Shown: piece after piece, positions 44,091 through 55,789 of the stretch | Layout of the letters: the number at the start of each line of letters is the position of its first letter | How positions within the stretch are numbered: position 1 is the first letter of the stretch | Source: Stenogyne calaminthoides | Taxonomy: Eukaryota > Streptophyta > Magnoliopsida > Lamiales > Lamiaceae | Length of the DNA stretch: 64,000 nucleotides | NCBI GenBank assembly: GCA_037126765.1 | Contig: JBBCBC010000016.1 | Location: 12,698,728-12,762,727, forward strand | Reading direction: 5' to 3' | Made by a program: the position numbers and the translations under genes | Notes under the pieces: generated by a model | What the model was told of the DNA's origin: nothing | Databases searched by the model: none | What the model saw: the letters and a program-made list of their open reading frames with translations, nothing else

Positions 44091-45302
44091 AAACGACACC
44101 ACGCAGGGTGTTTTAACTATTACATTTGTTTACAAGTGTTTGCTAATTCTAAAAGAAAGTTTCATAAATTACATAGTTGCATTTACAAAGGAAAATAGAA
44201 AACAAAGTACCGGAGGGAGGCGAGCAAAAGTAGTCGCTCGTCCTCAATGGTCTTGTCCGAGATTATTCTGCTTTAATCCCTTTGTCCCTTTCCGCCGCAT
44301 TTGAAGAAATGGGGCAGGGGCTGTGACACCACTTGATACCTTCTGTGCAAGCGGTGTTTGCGCGGATCAGGGCTCTCCGCGTCGTTATATTTTACGAGCA
44401 TGTGGTCTGAATTTTCGGGATGAGCTATCTCTCTCTCCCGGTATTCTTCCTCCTGAGGCGGTGCGGATCAGCACATGCTCGTCTTACTACATGCTCGCGA
44501 TACCGAGCATGTGTAATGATACAAAACCCCTCCAGTTAGGGCAGGTGTTGTATGCTTCTTGGGGAGCTTATGGTCGTCTCCTATGTTAGCTCCCGGATAT
44601 GTGAGATGACAAATCCTAGGCTGTCACCCACCGGATGACGGGGGCGAACACGGCCTGGTGGTGTGGTGGTGGTGACTACGTCTGGGGGCATACCAAACCA
44701 GGATTCCTCTTTACAGATGATTAGGTGTGGTATTAGTTGACTATTGTAATCGGTATCACTAATGGAATGTCCTCTCTCGGAAACACATCCAAAGGTATTA
44801 GTTGACTATTGTGATTGGTATCACTAATGGTAGATGGTCTCTCGTAAACACCTTGATGCCCTTTTCTTGATGATTCGAAGGTGTATATATATTTCTCCAC
44901 CCAGCATGTGTTGGCATAGTAAGGTGGAGCTGGATTGATACGTGTCTAATAGAATTTAGTAAATATAGACACATGTCTCACCCTTTCTTGCGGCCAATGC
45001 GTGTCCACCCAAGCCTTCCTGAAGAACGTCTGTCCTGGCCTCATGTCTGCTTCATTTTGGTAATTCGTTGTTCGTCGAATTTATGGTCGGTCCAAAATGA
45101 TGTTATGCTCGTCATAAAGAGTTGGGCATGTTGAAACTTTGTATTCGCTGTAACATGCTCGGCCCATGTTAATGTTGTTATGGACCTATTGGGTTCGGCC
45201 TAATTTTTTGGGGTGATGCTCACCGCCCAAAGTTCTGGCCCAAGATTGGTACGGCGTTATACCTGCTGACTATTGATAATATTTTTTCAAATTCGACGCG
45301 TT
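44091..45302. other. Gypsy internal non-coding region
   Basis: No recognised protein. A 65-bp direct duplication lies at 44,730-44,857: GGTATTAGTTGACTATTGTR at 44,730 and 44,795. The region lies between integrase and the antisense gene. Confidence 0.5.
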
Positions 45303-46253
45303 TCAAGAGTAGGAAATCAGAGTTCCGTTCAACTCCTCTTGCTCATACGCACCGTTCATCAAACATTCTAACACTCGATAAGGGCCTTCCCATGCTTGTC
45401 CGAACATACCTCCCGATACCCCGGTCGCAAGTCGGAGAATGAGTTCGCCAATTTTGAACTTTCGTGTTTGAACTTTAGAGTTGTAGTATCTTTCAGACCT
45501 TTGCTTGCATGTAGAATTTTTGAGGTCGGCCTGAAGTCTTCTTTCTTCTATCAGATCCGCTCCGAGTGCTAACGCCTGATCATTTATGTGTTCTCCGAAA
45601 CTCGTGGTTCGTGGGCTCGGAACTTCAATTTCTGGCGGTATAACCGCCTCAGTACCAAATGCCAGCGCAAAGGGTGTTTCACCAGTGGATGTTCGAAATG
45701 TTGTTCGGTATGCCCATAACGTGTCTGGCAACTCCTCCGTCCATCCCCCCTTAGAATCACCAAGTTTTGCTTTCAGTATATGCTTGATGATTTCATTTAC
45801 GGCCTCGACCTGACCGTTTGACTGGGGATAATAGGGTGTGGAATAGTGCTTTTTGATCCCCCAACGAGCATAATTCTGCCTGAATTCGCTCCCATCAATC
45901 TGTCTTCCGTTGTCTGTCACGATGGATTGAGGTAAGCCAAAACGACATTTGATATTCTTCCACACAAAATTCCACATACGCTGTTCAGTTTCTTTTGCTA
46001 TAGCTTCGGCCTCTGCCCATTTAGTATAATAATCAACGGTGACCACAGCGTACCTTACCCCCAAAGTTCCCTTTGGAAAAGGGCCGATCAGATCAATCCC
46101 CCACTTAGCAAATGGCCAGGGGTTGAAAACCGAAATAAGTTCCTCGGGTGGGTTATGAATAAGCGGAGCATAAACTTGGCATTCATGGCACGCGCGAGCA
46201 TAGGCTATAGAATCTTTCTTAAGTGTAGGCCAGTAGTAACCTTGCCTGATCAC
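45303..46253 (-). pseudogene. Gypsy integrase
   Basis: A 316-residue frame. The zinc-binding end (CHECQVYAP) is followed by the DDE core: WGIDLIGPFPKG (first Asp), SIVTDNGRQIDG (second Asp) and NGQVEAVNEIIKHILK (Glu). The SPRTTSFGEHIND to GELILRLATG section is the gypsy C-terminal region. The catalytic triad is present, but the N-terminal HH half of the zinc finger lies beyond the frame start and the element around it is broken. In an active element it inserts the cDNA. Confidence 0.9.
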
Positions 46254-46312
46254 CTTGTAGGCCAGAGCATATCCGCCTGTGTGGTTTCCACATACCCCGC
46301 TATGAATTTGTA

Positions 46313-47346
46313 CTAGTACTGTGTGTCCTTCCTCAGGGGCAGAGAGAAACCTCGCTTGTAAAGAAGTCCATTCATGATAGTATAACGAGCAGCTTGCAAA
46401 CGCAAACGAACGACATGGGCTTTATTATCCGGGAGGACCCCGTTTTGTAAATATTTTAAAATCGGGGTCATCCATGTTGTTTGCTCAACCTCCATCGGGG
46501 CGATCATGTATTTCAGGATTGATGTCGAACAGGTACGCATGATCGCAACCTCTGATTCGAACACCTGTCCATCATGAAAAGTATACCGAGCAGCCTGCAG
46601 TCGAAGGTGAGCTGCTCGAGTTTGACTATTTGGGAGGACCCCGTTCTTTAGATAATTGAGAATCGGGAACATTGAGGTGTCATGTTCAATTTTCATGTTG
46701 ACGATCATAACTTTAGGTATCGATGGTGATCCGGTGGTGGTGACTACAATGTCCGTCAAGTCGATTACTCCGTCAGATGTAGCTAGCCGAGCTAGGGCAT
46801 CTGCATATGAATTTTTTGACCGAGGCAGTTGCTCGATATACACCTGATCGAATTTTTTGAGTAATTCCCTGGCTAATGATTGATATTGTGTCATTTGTTC
46901 ACCTCGAGCTTCGTATTCCCCCCGAACCTGGTAAACAATTAACTGGGAATCATTGTATATCATCAGCTTACATGCCCCCATTGCCATGGCCATATGTAGA
47001 CCGCCGACCAGTGCTTCATACTCGACTTTATTGTTGGTTGCTTGGAAATCGAATCTAATGGCAGTTGAGAAAGTTTGTCTGGAAGGGCTGATTAGTACCA
47101 CGCCCGCTCCGGCTCTATGCTCGTCGAAGACCCGTCGACAAACATATGCTATGGCTGATCAACTTCGTGTTCTGTTTGCTGCTGGTATGTGAGCTCTACC
47201 ATGAAGTCACCCATCACCTGACCTTTGATCGCCGTTCGAGGTGCGAACGTAATTCCAAACTGACCCAACTCGACAACCCATTTTAACAACCTTCCCACCG
47301 TATCTGGTCGATATAGTACTTGTCGTAGTGGGAAAGTGGTAAGCAC
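46313..47346 (-). pseudogene. Gypsy second (archaeal-like) RNase H
   Basis: The 46,313-47,101 frame shows FQATNNKVEYEALVGGLHMAMAMGACKLMIYNDSQLIVYQV and then SYADALARLAT: the RNase H pattern with the Glu-Tyr-EAL and N-DSQL catalytic parts, typical of the additional RNase H of Tat elements. The first catalytic Asp region lies upstream in a different frame, so a break occurs near 47,100. A preceding frame (47,149-47,346) gives the linker from the first RNase H. Confidence 0.82.
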
Positions 47347-47373
47347 TTCGACAGAATGATCGAAGAAGTATGG

Positions 47374-48539
47374 CTATAGCTTGCGGACGCTCATAATAAG
47401 AGCATATGCAAGTTTCTCTAGTGGAGAATATCGGAGCTCAGCATCCTTCAGTACTTGACTTACGTAATATACTGGCAGATGAGTTGCCCCGTCTGCCAGG
47501 ACGAGCACATCGCTAATAGCATGTTCAGAGGCCGCTAAGTACAAGTAAAGCTGCTCGCCGGGCACGGGTTTGGATAATGTCTGCGTGTCTGCCAGGTATA
47601 GTTTAAGGGACTCGAACGCACTTTGGTAGTGTTCGGTCCATTGAAATGTACCTTTCTTTAAAGCATCGAAGAATGGCTTACATCTGTCTCCGGTTAGTGA
47701 GATGAACCGGTTTAAAGCTGCTAAACACCCTGTTAGCTTTTGGACTTCCTTGGTGTTTCTGGGGGCCTGCATGTCGAGCATAGCCTGAATCTTTGATGGA
47801 TTTGCCTCGATTCCTCGTTGACTAACCATGTGCCCCAGAAACTTTCCCGAATGTACTCCGAAACTACATTTCTTGGGGTTTAGCTTCATGTTGTATGCTC
47901 GGAGAATATCAAAGGTTTGGGCGAGATGGCCGAGGTGGTCTTCTTTGTGTTCGCTCTTGACCACGATGTCATCGATGTACACCTCAACTGTCCGCCCAAT
48001 ATGTTCGTCAAACATTTTGTTCACCAACTTCTGATATGTTGCCCCAGCATTTTTCAATCCAAATGGCATGCGCTTCCAGCAAAACATATTTTTCCCATTG
48101 CAGAATGAAGTGCTTTCCTGGTCGTTCGGGTACATGGGAATGTGATGGTACCCGGCGAAAGCATCCATGAAGGTCATGAGTTCATGCTCGGTTATACTGT
48201 CGACCAGATAGTCGATGTGTGGTACTGGAAAATTATCTTTGGGGCATGATCGGTAAAATCTATGCATAATCTCCACGTACCATTAGGCTTTTTGACGAGC
48301 ACATGATTTGCTAGCCATTTAGGGCATTGGACCTCCCGAATAAGCTTGTTATCGAGAAGCTTTTTTACCTCAACGTCCAGCGTATACTTCTTCGGACCAA
48401 ACTTTATGCGTTTCTGAATAATCGAAACTTGCGTTGGGTTGATATTGAGATGATGACATGCATGTTTGGGATCAATGCCTACCATATCCTTATGCGACCA
48501 TGCGAATACGTCTAAATTTACTCGCAAGTATCGCGACAC
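47374..48539 (-). pseudogene. Gypsy reverse transcriptase and first RNase H
   Basis: Two frames meet at about 48,200-48,276. The upstream one has DVFAWSHKDMVGIDP, KLIREVQCPKWLANHVLVKK and TWRLCIDFTD (RT fingers). The downstream one has FMDAFAGYHHIPMYPNDQES, MPFGLKNAGATYQKLVNKMF and the active-site EVYIDDIVVKS (YIDD), then FLGHMVSQRGIEANPSK and the RNase H-like part (YLYLAASEHAISDVLV, YYVSQVLKDAELRYSPLEKL). The active-site Asp residues are intact; the frameshift between palm and fingers disables it. Confidence 0.9.
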
Positions 48540-48545
48540 TTGGAC

Positions 48546-49430
48546 TTAAGATTCCGTGGTTCGAGATCCAATGAAGATTTCCAACTCTGGTTTGGCCGGG
48601 TCGGCCTGTACTGACTCCAAATCTTCGATCGGCGTTGCTCGCCGCTTCCGTTGCTTCCATCGCGGATCCATGATCGATCCCGGTGTGTTCCGCCTTCCAC
48701 TTACGAGTTTGAAACCTATCTGAGGTTCCAAGTCCGGTGACCGATGGTTGAATGGTTGTTAAACTTGGCCACCATAGTCATCAATGTTCATGGGATCGGG
48801 ATCAACTTCGGCCGTTGCACCCGTGTTTAGCTCAAAACTCGTTTTTGCTTCCTAGGTTGACGTGTTTCTCTTATCTCCAAATTGATGGATTCTATCATGC
48901 TTATAGTTGCTTGTTCTCCAGATGAACATGATAGTAGACAATCACGGGCTTTCATTTGGTCGCCCTTCACACGCATTCCTTCTACCGTTGGAAACTTAAG
49001 ACAATAGTAAGACGAGAACATGTTGCCTTTAATGGATAAACGGCAACCCGTAAAACCCGCTTGTAAGTAGATTTTAATATCGACGATTATAAAATCTAGC
49101 ATTTTAGTTCGCCAGATGTTCGGCTCTCTAGACGACTCTAATTCTACACCTAACCTAATCAAACCATAAGGCCGGGTTATAGCATCCCCAAATCCCATGA
49201 TGGTATGATCACATGGTTCGATGTAGGCGCTAAGATCTCATACTTGTTTCTCCATCAGACGCAGAGTATTGACGAACAGAATGTTAGCATAAGCCCCAAT
49301 ATCCATTAAGAGTCGATGTACCTTCAACCCGAGTAATCGAGCACTGATCACTAGTGAATCGTTGTCTGGGGTGATAATGCCATCGAGGTCGTCTTCTAAA
49401 AAAGTGATCTAATGGGAGGGTAGCGTGGCA
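48546..49430 (-). pseudogene. Gypsy protease region
   Basis: On the minus strand LLMDIGAYANILFVNTL (about 49,280-49,330) is the retropepsin active-site region; the usual D-T/S-G is D-I-G here. A stop follows near 49,240. The next frame (48,827-49,198) has MGFGDAITRPYGLIRLGVEL and FIIVDIKIYLQAGFTG, the second half of the protease and its flap region. 48,546-48,731 holds the linker to RT (RRATPIEDLESVQADP). Confidence 0.8.
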
Positions 49431-51404
49431 GCTGACGTGCTCGCCACACTTACTTGGTGGATTCCCTTCATGGCGTACAACTCCATTTTCTTACGCCTGT
49501 TCGACAAAGTGGGTTCCTGGTAGCAACCCCCAACCGGCCCAGGTTCTGGGCGCACCATGTTTATTTCTTGCCCCGCTTGACCTTTATCGGTAGTAGGGGC
49601 ACCTTTCTTTGGTAGATCCAACTGTCGTCGGAATTCTTCTGCTTCATTGTCCGATACTTCTTCCGCCTTACGTTTCTTCTTGCGGTCGTCTGGTGGCTCA
49701 TTTCGAGAATCTCTGCTCGCCGGTTTCTTTAAATATCGAGTAAGGCAATTTTCCTCATATAACTTCCAAAGTTGTCGTAACAAATCCCGACATTCGTTGG
49801 TATCATGTCCGATGAATTTGTGGTATGAGCAGAACTTGGTCGGATCCAGGTTGTCCTTTCTTCTATCTATCTGTCAAGGTGGTTCTAGTAGATCCCGATC
49901 TTTGATCTGATTATATACTGTCTCAAGTGCAACATCGAGAACACCCCGGAGAATATGTGTTTCGGAACTTTCAAAAGGCTTAAAAGAACCCGGAGCCTTG
50001 TATCCGCCTTCTGCGACAGGTTTCTTATTGGTGACCACTTTCCTGGTCGCTCCTTCTTGCCCGACCCGTGACTGGGCGAGCAACTCTTGCATGGTTATGA
50101 TCTTGGCCGCTCGTTCGCAAAATTTGGAGTATGTGCTCGGCCAATCTTGATGCATAACCTTCCACATATCAGTATTGAGGGTGAGACCCCCGACCACAGT
50201 GAGAACCTTAACGTCCTCTTCCACTGGGGCCCCATCAAAAAAACACTTGTCGAACCTTTCAATGTATGTTCTATCTGAGTCGCCTTTCATTTGTGAAAAA
50301 TGTGCTAACCTCTGCATTGGAGCCTGGCGAGCATACATTGATGAGAAGTGGGACAAGAATTTTTCCCCAATTGAGTGAAAGATGTGATAGATGCAGCGGG
50401 CAGAGTCGAGAACCAACGATGTGCCCAATCGCCCAAAGTCATAGGAAAGGACCGACACTGTGTTGCGTCCGTTGCGCCTAAGGTAATCATGAAATCTTAA
50501 TATTTACTGAGATGAACATGTGGATCAGATTCCGCATCAAACATTGGGATCGGTTGTGACGCTTTTTGCCTTTTTCTTTCTGTCTGGCGGGCGAACATGA
50601 TCACCGGGGAGAAAGGCGAGCAAGGCAAGTGGCCGAGTCGCGGTATCCCCTTTGATGCCGCCAGATCAGCTTGTAAGCTTTCGATAGCTTTTTGCATTTT
50701 GGCGAACTTAGTGTAGAAATGATAGACCCGAATGGGGTAGGCTCTACCATGATGTCTCTCGGTGGCCATGCTCACGGTGGTGCCGCTCACTCCTTCGTGG
50801 TCGCTCCTAATTTGTTAGGCGGTGGTGGATGAACAATCTTCGTCCTCGCCGATTTTTCCCTGCGTAATAGATTCACCGAAGGGTGATGGCGAGCATGGAG
50901 GGTTGAATGATTTGATGCATTCATCCGCGGCTCTTTCCCGGGATCCACACGCCGGTGTTTTTCCATTCGATCCTTAACAGAAAGTTTCAGACGGTGAAAA
51001 GCCGAGACCCTAGAGCCTCGGGGGATGTCCTCCATCTGATAGATCTTCGCCACCTTTTCAAATTTTGCTTTTTTGGGTGGGCTTTTTTCCCGACCGCTTT
51101 CGCTATCAAGTGTGCGAGGCGTAGGTCGTCGTCTTCAGGGGCTTTTTGTTTAGCCAACTCTTTTTCGGCTCGTTCCTTATGAGCCTTTAACAAGAAAGTT
51201 ATGGCTTTGGTGGTAGCTGACCGGATCCTTGGCTATGCCCTCCAGATTTACGTCTTTTGGAGGCGGATTTTCCTGAGGTTGTCGTTGAGCCTCTCCTTGA
51301 GCGCGAGATGGGCTATGTACCACTTTCTCGGTCTGTGTATTTCTCGATTGAGGCATTTTATTTCTTTTTTCTGCCTCGGGTTCTATAGTGTTTGGGTTAG
51401 GCAT
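49409..51404 (-). pseudogene. Gypsy gag, frame-broken
   Basis: Frames at 49,409-49,783, 49,874-50,490, 50,497-50,790, 50,787-51,193 and 51,177-51,404 together cover gag. The retrotransposon gag core (PF03732 type) is visible as IPMFDAESDPHVHLSKY, GDWAHRWFSTLPAASITSF, then FSSMYARQAPMQRLAHF, MKGDSDRTYIERFDKCFF and GLTLNTDMWKVMHQDWPSTYSKF. N-terminal parts are charged and low in complexity; the C-terminal part is Lys/Arg-rich. At least four frame breaks. Confidence 0.85.
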
Positions 51405-51421
51405 TTTGTGTTCGTTGGTTC

Positions 51422-51439
51422 CTCTCCTTCTAGCGCCAA
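51422..51439 (-). other. Gypsy primer-binding site
   Basis: On the minus strand TTGGCGCTAGAAGGAGAG follows the 5' LTR after a few bases. TTGGCGC starts are common primer sites of plant gypsy elements; the gypsy element at 54,971 has the similar TTGGCGCTTGAAGAAGG. The tRNA species is not assigned. Confidence 0.75.
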
Positions 51440-51443
51440 TTAT

Positions 51444-52314
51444 TGTTAGTCATCTTATGTGGAAATTATGATGTGGCATTGTGTATTTGATAACGTAACA
51501 AACAAGATATGATGTGACGAGCACAAGTGTATGTGACGAACACACGTGTAAATATGAGAGGGAAAACAAGTAACACAAGAAAGCGGGGGACAATTTGTGA
51601 TCCCTTTATTTGACCTCTGAGGTCTCTTTTATACTAGTTTGGCAAGCATATCTTTCATTTTTTAGCACGAAATGACTATTTCTTGACATGCAAGATTACA
51701 CGAGGTTATGTCATGTGTCCCTGATGTCCTATATGGTCGCCACCTGTCCTTTCCTCTACTTGAAGTCTTCTATTCGTCATCTAGGTGGTCATCACGAAGA
51801 AAGTGACTGCCTTCGTGTTATGTGAGTCGTGTAACAAATGCCTTTGTTTAGACAAGTGCTCGACTTATATGGTCGACCATGGTTTGACATAGAGCATCGA
51901 GTCTTTTGCCTCGCATGTTCGACCGGGTGTGAGTGAAATGCCCCTGCGTGATAAATCATAGGGTCGGATTTGCCTATGATGGAGAGAAGAGTTTGGACTT
52001 GCATTGATTCTCTCTTTCTTCCCCATTACTTATTTCAGTCCGTGGTGGGCTCGCCCTAAACGGCTGATGTCGATCCATCCCCGGCGCAGCATTCCGCCGC
52101 CAGCTTGAATGGGGGGCCGATTTGAGTTACGCGTGCTCTTATGATGTGGCGAGCTTGCGTGTTGCTCCCGTGGCTGTCCTTACATGCTCGCTTACCTGAC
52201 GAGCTCATTTTGTGTTTAGCTGGCTCTCCTTCTTGTGTATTGGTCCACGTGTTCGCCGAACAGCGAACACGCAAGCAAAACGACTTTGATTGATTTAATG
52301 GAGAGCACAATACA
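51444..52314 (-). repeat. Gypsy 5' LTR
   Basis: It matches the 3' LTR from TGTTAGTC to GAGAGCACAA, with a diverged end. A TATA box (TATAAAAG) lies at 51,626-51,633 in minus orientation. The segment from about 51,650 on shows many small indels compared with the left LTR. Confidence 0.85.
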
Positions 52315-52557
52315 ACTTTAACGCTAAGGAAGAGCCATAAAATTTACGGATACTTTACGAATTAATCGTGTCTTTCGAAAGTCTATAATTAAATGTAACG
52401 TTAAAATATCAAGATCTTGATTCATGTTATTATTATGAATAAAAATAATATAACAAGATATTAATATAAAATTTAATATATTAATTAAGATAATATTTGA
52501 ACATCTAAAATATTTGGTGACATAAAGACCGTGCGTTAGCACGGGTGCAATACTAGT
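52315..52557 (+). mobile_element. Helitron 3' end
   Basis: The hairpin CCGTGC-GTTA-GCACGG (52,529-52,544) is followed by GTGCAATACTAG and T: the CTAG end lies at 52,553-52,556. It closely resembles the complete Helitron's end at 30,960-30,988. The 5' end is not visible; the gypsy element may sit inside the same Helitron, since its right flank is this tail. Confidence 0.65.
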
Positions 52558-52882
52558 AATATCGTAATACAAATAGAAAAGAAAACGCATGCAAATTTAT
52601 AGTAGTATTGTAAGGACACATATATGTTAATCCCAAACTCTCCTATGAAACTTGTTCATAGAATGAAATTTATATCATTATACTTATAAAGTGATATCAC
52701 TACTCTTATAAACTAGTACCTATAACATTTAATACTATGATCTTAATTTTTAAGTGTTATGATATTAATATAAGATAATAAGTGTTATGATATTAATTTA
52801 TAAATATAATTGTGTAAACTTCACATTGTGATCAAATTTAACCATAAATTTAATTAATTACTTTTTTAAAAAATTTAAAATA

Positions 52883-53145
52883 TACTCCCTCCGTCCCATT
52901 CTTGTTTTCCTATTTACTGTGTGCTCGGGTTTTAAGAAAAAGTGATAAAGTGTTGGGGTAGAAAGAGTTGTTTATTAATATTTTATATGATAAAGTGATG
53001 GGTAGTTGGGGGTTAAAAAAAGTTATTTATTAGTATTTTATGTGATAAAGTGAGAACGTAGAAATTTCCATTTAAGGAAATAGGAAAACAAGAATGAGAC
53101 GCCCAAAACGGAATACAGGAAAACAAGTTTGGGACGGAGGGAGTA
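52883..53145. mobile_element. Stowaway-like MITE
   Basis: Ends TACTCCCTCCGTCCCATTCT and, from the right, TACTCCCTCCGTCCCAAACT, both followed by TGTTTTCC. 263 bp, TA edges. The interior is related to the MITE at 8768-9036. Confidence 0.82.
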
Positions 53146-54970
53146 TATAATATATTATATAAAAAAAATAAACCAGGCAAGACATTTGCCATGTCTTACC
53201 TGTGAATAGGTCCGCCCCTGATAATAATATTAATTGATAAATATAGTGATATTAATTTATAAGTATAATGATATAAATTTTATGCTACGAACAAGTTTTA
53301 CGAAAACCTACTCTATGTTAATATATGAATAAGTAACATATATATGTTGATATATATAATTTGAGATATATTGATCTTATTTTTTTCTTGGAGTTTTGTT
53401 GCTTGTTGGCTCAAATATGTGTGCGCGCAATTATTATAAGATGGACTAAATTTTCAAACATCTAAAAATGAGAGAGAGAGAGTCTTCTAATTGAAGGCAG
53501 GCCCCTGGAAACATGATTAATTTGTTTGATCCACGAACCACCATGCTTTATTTTATTCATTTTAAGCAAAATTACTGTAGATTTTGTTGAATTAATGTAT
53601 TTTATCTGTTAATTGCCTTTGATCCAATCACTCAATAACCAGTTTTGAATCTTCTTGGAAACCGACGGCGACAAGGAAAGAACAATTAAGAATTCAAGAT
53701 TCTCAAAATAATTTTGGAAAATCTTCGAGATGAGATTAATTTGTGATAATTAGGAACAAAAATAAAGTCCAACAAAACGAACCAGGAATAGTTAGGAACA
53801 TAACGAAACTTTGCAAATTTCGTAAAAACGTGAACGATAAAATTAGTATCCCTATTTTGCCAATAGACGTAGCGGCTTGTATAGTAAAAAAAATTAAAAA
53901 AATACACATGAATTCATAATTAAATCCATATTTTCAAGATCGAAATAAGACTAACACCTAAAAAAACTATAACAATCCCTAGCGGGGTTTTCACCCAAAA
54001 GAAATGAAAGTGTGTGTGCGTGTATTTTCTGAGTGTTGTTAAAAATGTTATACAACATGTAAAACAACATATGATAGCGGAAGTATAAAAAACGCAGTGC
54101 AAAGGATTTCAAAATTGTGTATAGTCCGTAATCCGCACTATACTGAACCTCATGGTTAAAAAAAACATCACTATAACAAGTAGTGAGATATACAAGAACC
54201 TCTTACAAGATCCTAAAAGGTGTAGTGAAAAACCACACACCAAAAACAATCTATTCAATCAAGTAACTAATTATCTTATTCAACCTAAAACTTGATTTAA
54301 TAAGATAAACACATTACTGATGGGAGAGATTGTATTCCCTCGACCAGTACAAATAGAATAACAACGACCCTCACACTCCTACTGGATACAAACTCTCTGA
54401 ATTGTACTTTCGGTTGTGTCTCGGATGTTACTCTCTAAAGTTTGGAGTAGAGCAAATGGTATTTCACTTTTCCTCAAACTTGAATGTCGAGCAATGCAGT
54501 CTATATATAGAATTTCGGATCAACTGCATTGTCCTATCCACTAGACTTGGATAGCCTTGAACATCTCCTCCACTATCTACAAGATCTTGGTGTAACCAGC
54601 CATAATTTTTCTATTCTCACTCCACCACAGTGCAACCGCTTGACAATATTCGAATTTGTCTTCAACTTGCAATGTAGGAAACATAGAAAAACACATCTAA
54701 TAAAACTGAGTCAGTGTTAGGAGAAAGGACAAATTTATGATGTTGTGCGTAATGTTGTCCAACATCCGAAAAACATCCGCAACATCAACAAACTCTCCTA
54801 ATCCGACCTTTTCTACTACAACACACCCGATGTTAAAAAACAACATCCTAACTTGTGTCAGAAAGAAAGAAATAATAGCCATTCGGAGAACGACTACTAT
54901 TCAACCAAATCATAAATTAAAAACAAAACAACAACACAAGCACTAAGTACATCGCTAGCATTACTTAGGT
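53146..54970. other. Non-coding; hAT end and possible copia-like LTR
   Basis: No gene. At about 53,202-53,215 a GGTCCGCCCCTG motif (minus strand CAGGGGCGGACC) is the terminus of a common hAT-type MITE, partner end not found. 54,040-54,700 looks like an LTR in minus orientation: AGCGGAAGTATAAAAAACGC near one side and a minus-strand TATA (CTATATATAGAC) at about 54,500-54,511. Ends undefined. Confidence 0.35.
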
Positions 54971-55658
54971 TGTTGTGTATATCGCCGAGGTCGAAGACGA
55001 CCAGGACAAGATCTCAGGGAAGTAAGATCGAATTATCCATAAGTATAACACCTCGCGAGGTATAACGGGATGAAGGGCATATCGAACGTAGAATACGCGA
55101 CTTGAAGAGGTCCCGCCCACCTTGGACTGACACAATCGCAGAGCATTAACTACAATTTGACTGGATTTAGATAGGCGGCGCCGAGGAACTTACTCAAAGA
55201 GGACCTTAATTAGAGAAGAGTCGGTAAAGGACAATTATGATTGACAGCAAGGACTACTTAAACGGCTAAATCCCTGCTAATCCGGATTTGTCTTGGGCGA
55301 CGTCCCAGAGAAGTGCCAAAAGCCACGATATTTCGAGCGACCTGCCAACGACTACCGACCCGAGTCACATCAATCTTATAGCATTTAATGTTTCACAGAG
55401 TCACTTTCGGCTGCTTGTACTTAATCCGGGAGAGTGAGTTACACTCTCCCAAACCCTATAAATATGGGTCATTTATGACCAAGAAATCTAGAGAATTCAA
55501 TACTTTACCAAACCTCTTGCAAATTGATTACTCAAACGCTTATTCTCTCAAACAATCATATAACATAAATGCAATCCACTTTACACATTTATTGTTTGTG
55601 TCACTATGATCGTCAAACCACATCATTAATCCCAATCCATATATTTTAGTGCACAACA
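54971..55658 (+). repeat. 5' LTR of the second gypsy element
   Basis: 688 bp beginning TGTTGTGTAT and ending GTGCACAACA, so the termini are inverted TGTTGTG/CACAACA. A TATA box (CTATAAATATG) lies at about 55,456-55,466, the expected promoter position. No second LTR is in the window, so the call rests on termini, promoter and the primer site. Confidence 0.78.
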
Positions 55659-55659
55659 A

Positions 55660-55676
55660 TTGGCGCTTGAAGAAGG
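55660..55676 (+). other. Primer-binding site of the second gypsy element
   Basis: TTGGCGCTTGAAGAAGG follows the LTR after one base. Confidence 0.75.
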
Positions 55677-55789
55677 GTACTGTTTAAGAAATATCGAGCT
55701 AAGTCTTTAGTGTTTTCTCATTGAAGTATTCCTCACGAATCTTTGACATAAATCCATCTCATTCGCCCAAATCACTCTAAAAAACACCC

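Larger units (their letters stand above)
39357..52314 (-). mobile_element. Ty3/gypsy Tat-type retrotransposon with antisense gene
   Basis: A 13-kb element in minus orientation between two LTRs of about 870 bp. Domain order from the right is gag, protease, RT, RNase H, a second RNase H, integrase, then about 5 kb holding an oppositely oriented gene, then a polypurine tract and the 3' LTR. A second RNase H and a large 3' region with extra genes are features of plant Tat-group elements. All domains carry stops or frameshifts. The flanks share only AACTT (39,350-39,354 and 52,314-52,318), so the exact target duplication is uncertain by one or two bases. Confidence 0.9.
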
